10,377 nucleotides of DNA. Origin: RGIG426 sp045600765 (lineage in GTDB: Bacteria > Bacillota > Clostridia > Oscillospirales > Acutalibacteraceae). Shown here piece by piece: positions 1 to 5,487 of the stretch. The translations under genes and the position numbers were made by a program. Position 1 is the stretch's first letter. Each line of letters starts with the position of its first letter. Location of the stretch: positions 1 through 10,377 of the forward strand of contig JAZRYM010000016.1 in NCBI GenBank assembly GCA_045600765.1, written 5' to 3'. The notes beneath the pieces were generated by a model, which ran no database searches, was not told the origin of the DNA, and was given only the letters and a program-made list of their open reading frames with translations.

Positions 1-67
1 TGCGGTGTCGCCTTCGGCGTGTGAAATGCCTGCGGGCGTGGGTGATTTATCGCATTCCCGCATCACC

Positions 68-104
68 AAAAAGAGCCTGCCGCACATGGTGCAACAGGCT
101 CTTT
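68..104 (-). terminator. Rho-independent terminator after the HtrA-like protease gene
   Basis: A 10-bp perfect stem (AAAGAGCCTG at 70-79 with CAGGCTCTTT at 95-104) encloses a loop that can fold further (GCAC 82-85 with GTGC 89-92). Read on the minus strand, the hairpin runs directly into five T residues (72-68). It begins 7 bases after the protease stop codon, so it most likely ends the protease transcript and possibly the whole two-component/protease unit. Bases 1-67 beyond it hold nothing I can support. Confidence 0.85.
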
Positions 105-110
105 GATATA

Positions 111-1613
111 TCAGTTGGTGACCTCTTTCAGCGTGATTTGGCGGCTGAATTCGGTGACTTCGCCGGTGCGCTGGTCTACGATGCGTTTGACGGTCAACGT
201 GACTTTGTCGCCCGGTTTGTATTTCGAAAGCGCGTTACGCACCTCGGTGCGCGATTTGACCACCGTGTTATCCACTTTGGTGACAATATCGTACTGGCGA
301 ATATCCGTACCCTCAAGCGACGAGCCTTTTTCAATCGAATAAATCATAAAGCCCTCGTACCCGCTTTGGGTCACGGTATAGCCGGTCACGCCGAGCCCGA
401 CACGGCCGGTGACGTGACCGCTTTTCACGAGGTCGTCGATAATCGGTTTTGCCTCGCTAATCGGGATAGAGAATCCGACGTTTTCGATACTGTCATACAC
501 GATTTTCGCGGAATTGACGCCGATGACCTCGCCGTTGCAGTTCAGCAGCGGGCCGCCGGAGTTGCCGGGGTTAATCGCGGCATCAATTTGCAAGCACTGA
601 ATGGAATAGCCGGTCTCGTCGTACACGTCACGTTTCGTACCGGACAAAATTCCCTGCGACACCGACCATTCAAGCCCGCCGGAGTTGCCAATCGTCACGA
701 CGCGGTCGCCGAGTTGCACGTTCTCGCTCGACCCGAACGTGGCGGGTTTCAGCCCGGTCGCGTTGATTTTAATGACCGCTAAATCGGTATCCTCATCCGC
801 GCCGACAACGGTTGCGTTGTACGTCGCGCCGGAATAGAGCACCACCTCAATACGCAAAAATTGCTCGTTGGTTTTCTCGTTAATCACAACGTGCTCATTC
901 GTAATAATGTAGCCGTCCTCCGAAAGCACAATGCCGGAGGCGGTGCCCGCGAGTGTCTCCTCCTCGCTGTTACCGAACGAGAAGTTGCCGTATTTCACGA
1001 TGGAATTGGCATACAGATTGATAACCACCGTGCTGTCTAAGTTGCGGCGGACGATTTCGGCGGTGGAAAGACCGCCGTCGTCCACTTCGGTGTCACGGAT
1101 GACGACCGACGGTTTATCGTTCGATTTATCGGAGGTATTCGTCTCCTCCTCGTCGCTTTCGGACGAGGAAAACGGCAAATCAAGCCCCTCTTTATCCGCG
1201 AGCATCACCGCGCCGACACACAGCATCGCCACACACAGCACGCCGAGCACGGCGACCACCGCCACAACAAGCCCGTTGCCTTTTTTCTTCGGCGGGCGTG
1301 GCGCGGGTGCGTTCCAAACGGGCGGCGGCGTCGGTTGCGGCGGCATCGGTTGCGACGGCGCGGAATAACCGTAATAGGTCGGCGGCACTTGCGTCGGCGG
1401 TTGCGGGTTTTCCGGCGGCATCGGTTGCGACGGCGCGGGAATTTCCGTCGGATTTGCCGGCGCTTCCGGCACCGATGGAATTTGCGGTTCAGACGGGAGT
1501 TCCGTCGGCGTTTCCGTCGGGTTTTCGGGCGGCGTTTCCGTCGGCTCCTCTTTCGGCTCGAACGGATTTTGGTCATTCGGGGTATAGGGAGAATTATTCC
1601 ACCATTCGGACAT
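111..1613 (-). CDS. Membrane-anchored HtrA/DegP-like serine protease with C-terminal PDZ domain
   Basis: Trypsin-like HtrA-family protease, expected to degrade or process misfolded proteins on the outer face of the membrane. The 500-residue form has, in order, a cytoplasmic proline/glutamate/threonine-rich tail (about 10-109), a KKK stop-transfer patch and one membrane helix (114-138), an acidic Ser/Asp/Glu linker (about 150-165), the protease domain (about 180-390) and a PDZ domain (about 400-497). The catalytic triad is complete: His241 in TNEHVV, Asp277 in DTDLAVIKI and Ser352 in GNSGGPL. I start at the second in-frame ATG because AGGAAAGG (1623-1630) lies 9 bases before it; the first ATG (1622, three residues longer) is also possible with GAGG 5 bases away. 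It lies 113 bases after the histidine kinase gene on the same strand, so it may be the output of that two-component system. The proline-rich tail is unusually long and built from short repeats. Family assignment is firm; the exact substrate is unknown. Confidence 0.93.
   Translation of the reverse strand: MSEWWNNSPYTPNDQNPFEPKEEPTETPPENPTETPTELPSEPQIPSVPEAPANPTEIPAPSQPMPPENPQPPTQVPPTYYGYSAPSQPMPPQPTPPPVWNAPAPRPPKKKGNGLVVAVVAVLGVLCVAMLCVGAVMLADKEGLDLPFSSSESDEEETNTSDKSNDKPSVVIRDTEVDDGGLSTAEIVRRNLDSTVVINLYANSIVKYGNFSFGNSEEETLAGTASGIVLSEDGYIITNEHVVINEKTNEQFLRIEVVLYSGATYNATVVGADEDTDLAVIKINATGLKPATFGSSENVQLGDRVVTIGNSGGLEWSVSQGILSGTKRDVYDETGYSIQCLQIDAAINPGNSGGPLLNCNGEVIGVNSAKIVYDSIENVGFSIPISEAKPIIDDLVKSGHVTGRVGLGVTGYTVTQSGYEGFMIYSIEKGSSLEGTDIRQYDIVTKVDNTVVKSRTEVRNALSKYKPGDKVTLTVKRIVDQRTGEVTEFSRQITLKEVTN
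1338..1438. repeat. Pair of 26-bp direct repeats inside the HtrA proline-rich tail
   Basis: An identical 26-base stretch occurs at 1338-1363 and 1413-1438, exactly 75 bases (25 codons) apart and in frame, encoding PSQPMPP twice. It reflects internal duplication within the low-complexity tail of the protease. Confidence 0.8.
1443..1544. repeat. Short coding repeats TTCCGTCGG in the HtrA tail
   Basis: The nonamer TTCCGTCGG occurs at 1443-1451, 1500-1508, 1512-1520 and 1536-1544. The last three are spaced in multiples of 12 bases, encoding PTE-type four-residue units (PTET, PENP, PTET, PTEL). Such in-frame repeats can gain or lose units by slippage without breaking the gene. Confidence 0.7.
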
Positions 1614-1647
1614 TGGTATCATCCTTTCCTCGGAGAGAGTTTTCTAT

Positions 1648-1707
1648 AAGAAAGTTTCTACAAGTTTAGTATAACAGATTATCGGCGGGAAAATATGAAG
1701 AAAGTTT
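1648..1707 (-). promoter_or_regulatory. Probable htrA promoter flanked by two AAACTTTCTT repeats
   Basis: In the 113-base gap between the kinase and the protease, the minus strand carries TGTTATACT, an extended -10 element with TATACT at 1673-1668. No good -35 box sits 16-18 bases upstream. The decamer AAACTTTCTT (minus strand) occurs twice, at 1698-1707 (about -37 to -46) and 1648-1657 (just after the expected start near 1661), exactly 50 bases apart. The extended -10 is seen directly; the repeats as an operator are inference. No terminator separates the kinase from the protease, so read-through from the regulator promoter is also likely. Confidence 0.55.
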
Positions 1708-1726
1708 GAAATTTTTTGCAATTTTC

Positions 1727-3184
1727 TTAATTTTCACCGTTTTTTTGCGCGGGCAACCAAAACGTAAAGGTACACGACTCCCCTTGCACGGAACGCACGC
1801 TGATTTCGCCGTTGTGCAAGCTGACAATGCTTTTGACAAGGAACAAACCGAGTCCCGCGCCGTTTTTATCCAAACTGCGGCTGCGGTCGCTCTTGTAAAA
1901 GCGGTGGAAGATGTGCGGCAATTCCTCGTTCGGAATCCCCTCGCCCGTGTTGCGCACGGTAAAGGTCACGCGATCGTCGGAAGCCTGCACCGAAAGGTCG
2001 ATTTCGCCGCCCTCATCGGTAAATTTTACGGCGTTGTCGATGAGATTATACACCACTTGCCCGATAAGGTCTTCGTCGGCGACCACCCGCGCGCTGTCGC
2101 ACCGGTCGATGCCGGTAATGCGCAGGTGCTTGTCCTCAATACGCTGTTCAAAGGACAACAGCGTTTTGCCCGTCAACGACGTCAAATCAAACGCGGCAGG
2201 GTGCACGGTAAGCGACTGGTTGTCGATGCGTGACAAATTGAGCATCGACTGCACAAGACGGGATAACCGCCGCACCTCGTCGGACACGATAGTGAGATAA
2301 AAGTCGTGTTTTTCGGGAGGGATGGTACCGTCGCGCATCCCGTCCACAAAGCCGGAAATGGTGGTCATCGGCGTGCGCAACTCGTGGGACACGTTGGCGA
2401 CGAACGTGCGGCTCATCTCCTCTTCCCGCGAGAGCGACTGCGCCATACTGTTCAGTTCGCGCGCCAGTTCCGCGATTTCATCCTGCCCTTTTTCGGGCAA
2501 GCGGTAGGAGAAATCGCCCGACCCGAACGCCTTTGCCGCCGCCGCCATTTTGCGAAGCGGCATCGACATCCGATAGGTGAAAACATACACCGCCGCCGCC
2601 GCAAGCAACAACACAATCACGGCGGACATCAGAAAAATCCGCAGATTTTGCCACAGATATTCCACCATATCGCCCGCCGGCGCGGCAATGACGACATACC
2701 CCAGTTTGGTACCGTTTTTCAGAATAGGCGCACCGGCGGTATACTGCCGATTTTCATAAATCCCCTCCAACATTTCCACCGAAAAATACGGGGATTCCTC
2801 CTGCAACGCGGCAAGCATCTCATCCGGAAGTGCGGCGTACCCTTGCGCTTCGTTGCCGTGCTCGGTTTTCATAAGCAGTACACCGCGGTTGTCGGTAATC
2901 ATCACATCCGCTTCGAGTGTTGCGGACAAGAGGTCGGCAAGGGCAGGCAACGTACTCCCCCGGTCTAAATATAAAGTATAGCGCGACTCGTCGCCGGGTG
3001 CCGGACGGGAATACTCCGCCGCGCTCTCGGCAATTTTTTGTGCGTTTTCGGTAAACAACTGTTCCTTATCGCTGAGCCAATAGCGCCCGGCAACAAACGA
3101 CTGCACCGCGGCGAGTGTCAAAAAGCTCAGGCAAATCGCGAGCGATATCACCGAAAAATACTTCGCAAAAATGCTCTTAAACAT
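1727..3184 (-). CDS. Membrane sensor histidine kinase (HAMP, HisKA, HATPase_c)
   Basis: Sensor half of a two-component system. It should autophosphorylate on histidine in response to an extracellular signal and pass the phosphate to the regulator encoded just upstream. Of 485 residues, 11-33 form the first membrane helix, about 35-178 an extracellular sensor domain, and 180-203 the second helix. These are followed by a HAMP linker (about 204-256), the HisKA domain with phosphoacceptor His267 in SHELRTP, and the ATPase domain with N box (Asn380, Asn384 in NLIDNAVKF), G1 (GEGIP, 414-418) and G2 (GAGLGL, 442-447). All catalytic motifs are intact. The ATG overlaps the 3' end of the regulator gene by 8 bases and only a weak GA-rich site precedes it, suggesting translational coupling. 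The layout resembles PhoR/ResE/CssS-type kinases; the sequence alone does not show the signal. The neighbouring protease points to envelope stress. Confidence 0.94.
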   Translation of the reverse strand: MFKSIFAKYFSVISLAICLSFLTLAAVQSFVAGRYWLSDKEQLFTENAQKIAESAAEYSRPAPGDESRYTLYLDRGSTLPALADLLSATLEADVMITDNRGVLLMKTEHGNEAQGYAALPDEMLAALQEESPYFSVEMLEGIYENRQYTAGAPILKNGTKLGYVVIAAPAGDMVEYLWQNLRIFLMSAVIVLLLAAAAVYVFTYRMSMPLRKMAAAAKAFGSGDFSYRLPEKGQDEIAELARELNSMAQSLSREEEMSRTFVANVSHELRTPMTTISGFVDGMRDGTIPPEKHDFYLTIVSDEVRRLSRLVQSMLNLSRIDNQSLTVHPAAFDLTSLTGKTLLSFEQRIEDKHLRITGIDRCDSARVVADEDLIGQVVYNLIDNAVKFTDEGGEIDLSVQASDDRVTFTVRNTGEGIPNEELPHIFHRFYKSDRSRSLDKNGAGLGLFLVKSIVSLHNGEISVRSVQGESCTFTFWLPAQKNGEN

Positions 3185-3890
3185 CTTGTCTCTTTTCTTT
3201 CACTTCAAATTTGTAACCGACACCCCACACGGTTTTCAGTTCCCACTTGTCCGAAACGCCCTCTAACTTCTCGCGCAGGCGTTTAACGTGTACGTCTACC
3301 GTGCGGCTTTCGCCGGAATAGTCAAACCCCCACACCTCATCGAGCAGTTGGTCGCGGGTGTAAGCGCGACCGGGATTGCTCGCCAAATGGAAAATGAGTT
3401 CCATCTCTTTCGGCGGGGTATCCACCTGCTTGCCATCCACCCGCAATTCGTAGTTTTCGATGTTGATGTATAACTTGTCGTAGCGCACCTCTTTGACCTG
3501 CTCCGGCTCTTGCACGCCGGTGCGGCGCAAAATGGCTTTGATGCGCGCCACCACCTCTTTCGTCTCAAACGGTTTGATGACGTAATCGTCCGCGCCGAGT
3601 TCCAACCCGAGCACGCGGTCAAACACCTCGCCTTTCGCGGTCAGCATAATCAGCGGACAATCGGAGATTTTGCGGATTTGGCGGCACACCTGCCACCCGT
3701 CCAGTTTCGGCATCATCACGTCAAGCAGGATAAGGTCGGGTTTTTCACGCTCAAACAGTTCCAGCGCCTTTTCCCCGTCGTAGGCAATCACCGTCTCCCA
3801 CTCCTCTTTTTCGAGGTAAATCCGTAACAATTCGCAAATATTACTGTCATCGTCCACAATCAAAATTTTGATATGTTGCTTTGGTGCCAT
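3177..3890 (-). CDS. OmpR/PhoB-family response regulator
   Basis: DNA-binding partner of the adjacent kinase. The 237-residue protein has a receiver domain (about 6-120) with acidic pocket Asp13/Asp14, phosphoacceptor Asp57 in LLDVMMP, Thr84 and Lys106. A winged-helix effector domain (about 135-231) follows, with the recognition helix around RTVDVHVKRLREKL (196-209) and the usual C-terminal GVGYKF hairpin. The length is normal for the family. Start choice: ATG at 3890, with AAGGAG (3901-3906) 10 bases upstream, a slightly long but acceptable spacing. It is first in the operon; its stop overlaps the kinase start. A promoter and 11-bp tandem repeats lie upstream, and OmpR-type proteins typically bind such repeats head to tail, so autoregulation is plausible. 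It cannot be assigned to a named regulator (PhoP, CssR, ResD and so on) from sequence alone. Confidence 0.95.
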   Translation of the reverse strand: MAPKQHIKILIVDDDSNICELLRIYLEKEEWETVIAYDGEKALELFEREKPDLILLDVMMPKLDGWQVCRQIRKISDCPLIMLTAKGEVFDRVLGLELGADDYVIKPFETKEVVARIKAILRRTGVQEPEQVKEVRYDKLYINIENYELRVDGKQVDTPPKEMELIFHLASNPGRAYTRDQLLDEVWGFDYSGESRTVDVHVKRLREKLEGVSDKWELKTVWGVGYKFEVKEKRQDV

Positions 3891-3961
3891 CGCTCGTCAT
3901 CTCCTTGTTTTTATCCTCTTTTTTTACCCGTCAAGCGGCGTTGTTCATAATTTGTGACCAC

Positions 3962-3990
3962 AGTATACCATTTTTTTCACATAAAAACAA
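3962..3990 (-). promoter_or_regulatory. Promoter of the two-component operon
   Basis: On the minus strand TTGTTT (3990-3985) and TATACT (3967-3962) are separated by 17 bases. The -10 is preceded by TGG, making an extended -10 element (TGGTATACT). The -35 matches consensus at only three positions, which would suit an activated promoter. The expected start is near 3955, giving a leader of about 65 bases. Confidence 0.65.
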
Positions 3991-3993
3991 GTC

Positions 3994-4026
3994 CAAAGTG
4001 TAAACAAAGTGGAAACAAGGTGTGGA
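3994..4026. repeat. Three tandem 11-bp direct repeats upstream of the regulator promoter
   Basis: Plus-strand units are CAAAGTGTAAA (3994-4004), CAAAGTGGAAA (4005-4015) and the weaker CAAGGTGTGGA (4016-4026). Two further units at 4027 and 4038 keep only the CA start and A-rich end. On the minus strand they read TTTACA and TTTCCA blocks separated by 5 bases. They begin 3 bases upstream of the -35 box and cover about -39 to -71. An 11-bp period matches one helical turn, the spacing used by OmpR/PhoB/PhoP-type regulators. Their role as the binding site of the adjacent regulator is inference. Confidence 0.55.
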
Positions 4027-4124
4027 CAGAAGAAAAACAAACGAAAAGTGATGTCCCCTTGCGGGGTTTTGCCGGCATTTCCGGCGCGCGTGCAGGCCCT
4101 CGACGTCCCTTCCCCTCTGCAAAG

Positions 4125-4150
4125 AAAAAAGGCACCTTACGGTGCCTTTT
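4125..4150 (-). terminator. Rho-independent terminator of the EamA/PAP2 operon
   Basis: AAAAGGCACC (4127-4136) and GGTGCCTTTT (4141-4150) form a 10-bp stem with a 4-base loop. On the minus strand it is followed by a T-rich tract (six T, then C and more T). It sits 6 bases after the PAP2 stop codon. Confidence 0.9.
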
Positions 4151-4155
4151 CGCAT

Positions 4156-4866
4156 TTATGCTTTCTTAAATATCTTTTGCCACAATCTCACAAAGGGATT
4201 CCACATCCGTCCGAGGTGCCAGTGTTTGCAGATAGCGAATGCAATAACGGCAATCACCACGCCGCCGAAAATGTCGATGAAATAATGCTGTTTCACGCAG
4301 ACGGTGGCGATATACACCAAAATCGCCATAACCAGCGAATACCCGCGGAACCACAGCGGCACCTCTTTGCGGCCGGCAACCGCCAAGTAGGCAAGGGTAC
4401 TGTTTAGACAATGAACACTCGGGAACAGATTATACGCCAAATCGTGGCCGTCCATACAATACCAAAAATACAGCAGTTCATCGCAGAAATTGTTGCGGGG
4501 AATATTCCAAAGATTTTCCGCCACACGGTCCATATAGGTCGGCATAAAGGTCAGCACGGCACAGCTCATCAGGCTTGCCAGCAGATACGCCGCCATAAAA
4601 TCCGCAAAGTGGTCTTTTTTGCATTTGGATGCCGCCATCGGCGCCATCGCCCAAAACGCATACGCCCACACATACGGAATGACGAAAATCGTCAACAGCG
4701 GAATGGCGTTGTCAATATCCGGAATTTTAGGCAAAATCGGCGTGTTTCCCACGATTTGCGCAAACGTGTGTCCCGCCATATAAATCAAATGCTGAATGAC
4801 GGCGGAAACCAAACCGATAATCACGCCGTACCGCTTTACACGGTTTTCCCGTTTTTGTTTTTCCAT
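4156..4866 (-). CDS. PAP2-superfamily membrane phosphatase or phosphotransferase, AUR1/Ipt1-like type
   Basis: Polytopic membrane protein of 236 residues with five to six hydrophobic segments (about 13-30, 55-78, 88-108, 155-165, 172-190, 197-213). It carries the two histidine motifs of the PAP2 fold: FPSVH (His152) and KQHYFIDIFGG (His194 with Asp198). The classical first motif (K-x6-RP) and the SR of the third motif are not visible, which fits the inositolphosphotransferase-like (AUR1-type) branch rather than BacA/PgpB-like enzymes. The expected substrate is a membrane lipid phosphate or diphosphate, with chemistry at the outer leaflet; the actual lipid cannot be read from sequence. The start is supported by GGAGG 6 bases before the ATG. 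The EamA-type gene ends 40 bases upstream with no terminator between, so the two are probably co-transcribed. Confidence 0.82.
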   Translation of the reverse strand: MEKQKRENRVKRYGVIIGLVSAVIQHLIYMAGHTFAQIVGNTPILPKIPDIDNAIPLLTIFVIPYVWAYAFWAMAPMAASKCKKDHFADFMAAYLLASLMSCAVLTFMPTYMDRVAENLWNIPRNNFCDELLYFWYCMDGHDLAYNLFPSVHCLNSTLAYLAVAGRKEVPLWFRGYSLVMAILVYIATVCVKQHYFIDIFGGVVIAVIAFAICKHWHLGRMWNPFVRLWQKIFKKA

Positions 4867-4906
4867 AACGTACCTCCGAAAATATCTGTCAATTTTTTAC
4901 GTTTCG

Positions 4907-5335
4907 TCACCGATTTAAGAAGAAAATCCCCACAAGGCACGCACCCATACCAATCAGTTTTGACGGGGTGATGGCTTCGTGATAGAGAAAATAGCCCACA
5001 AAAATGAGCACAATCGCCAAAATAGAACTGTGCATCAGTTGCCCGGTATTCACGTTCCACCCGACTTTATACATCCAAATAGCACCCGCTTCAAGTCCGA
5101 CGATAATGAGTCCCATCACAAAGGTCGACCAGTTGAGATACTGGTATTCTTTGAACAAATTTCCGCCGCCGCTCATCGCGTAATACAACCCGCCGGAGCA
5201 AACCGCACCGACAAGGTACGTCACCGTCAACCCCGCCAAAGGGTTGAGCGCGTCGGGTGTCGATTTCGCACAAATCGCGTAAAACACGTTGGATACCACA
5301 ATCAGCAAAATGGGCATATACGCGACAATAGGCAT
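4907..5335 (-). CDS. Small single-domain EamA/DMT-type membrane transporter
   Basis: Hydrophobic protein of 142 residues with about five membrane helices (roughly 5-24, 33-54, 70-91, 100-118, 123-140). The end of the protein carries the drug/metabolite-transporter signature: a Glu after a helix (YHE, Glu120), then a Lys-Leu-Ile-Gly-x-Gly-x3-Val-Gly helix. Full-length EamA transporters have two such domains in about 300 residues; this has one, so it should act as a dimer, like the small multidrug-resistance and ArnE/ArnF-type proteins. I use the ATG at 5335 because AGGAG lies 8 bases upstream and the hydrophobic part starts there; an upstream in-frame extension to 5422 has no binding site and crosses the promoter. 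The substrate is unknown. First gene of a probable two-gene unit with the PAP2 enzyme. Confidence 0.82.
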   Translation of the reverse strand: MPIVAYMPILLIVVSNVFYAICAKSTPDALNPLAGLTVTYLVGAVCSGGLYYAMSGGGNLFKEYQYLNWSTFVMGLIIVGLEAGAIWMYKVGWNVNTGQLMHSSILAIVLIFVGYFLYHEAITPSKLIGMGACLVGIFFLNR

Positions 5336-5359
5336 ACAAACCACTCCTCTCACCGCCTC

Positions 5360-5368
5360 AGTATACCA
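5360..5368 (-). promoter_or_regulatory. Extended -10 promoter for the EamA/PAP2 operon
   Basis: The minus strand reads TGGTATACT, with TATACT at 5365-5360. There is no recognisable -35 box at 16-18 bases; the region there is T-rich. The ten bases TGGTATACTG are identical to those of the two-component promoter. The expected start is near 5353, leaving a short leader with the ribosome binding site at 5344-5348. Confidence 0.6.
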
Positions 5369-5415
5369 CACTCGCACCGAAAAGAAAAGGGAATTTTTTA
5401 CAAAACCGCCCATCC

Positions 5416-5444
5416 TTGACAAAATGTATAAAATCGGCTAAACT
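5416..5444 (+). promoter_or_regulatory. Sigma-A-type promoter of the NSS transporter gene
   Basis: A perfect TTGACA (5416-5421), 17-base spacer and TAAACT (5439-5444, four of six matches). The expected start is near 5451, leaving a leader of about 36 bases before the ATG at 5488. Confidence 0.75.
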
Positions 5445-5487
5445 GTATAAAGTTTGTTATATAAGGAAGAAAGAAGGGGCGCAGTTT

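Noticed and set aside
2..106. Possible ends of genes at the left edge: a plus-strand open frame ending in TGA at 104-106 and a minus-strand frame starting with ATG at 63
   Set aside because: The plus frame runs through the terminator hairpin, and the minus ATG has no ribosome binding site and follows the T-run of the terminator directly. Too short to support either.
21..782. Plus-strand open frame of 253 codons opposite the protease gene
   Set aside because: The opposite strand encodes a complete HtrA domain with the catalytic triad; this frame has no binding site or recognisable motif.
1205..1669. Arg-rich or Ala-rich frames over the protease tail
   Set aside because: They arise from reading the proline-rich repeats in other frames.
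4054..4085. Small GC hairpins (CCCC-TTGC-GGGG then TTTT, and GCCGG-N5-CCGGC) before the 4125-4150 terminator
   Set aside because: Stems of only 4-5 bp and no gene ending nearby on the plus strand; not enough to call a terminator or RNA element.
3931..4169. Short open frames in the gap between the regulator and PAP2 genes
   Set aside because: They span the promoter, repeats and terminator and have no ribosome binding site or coding character.
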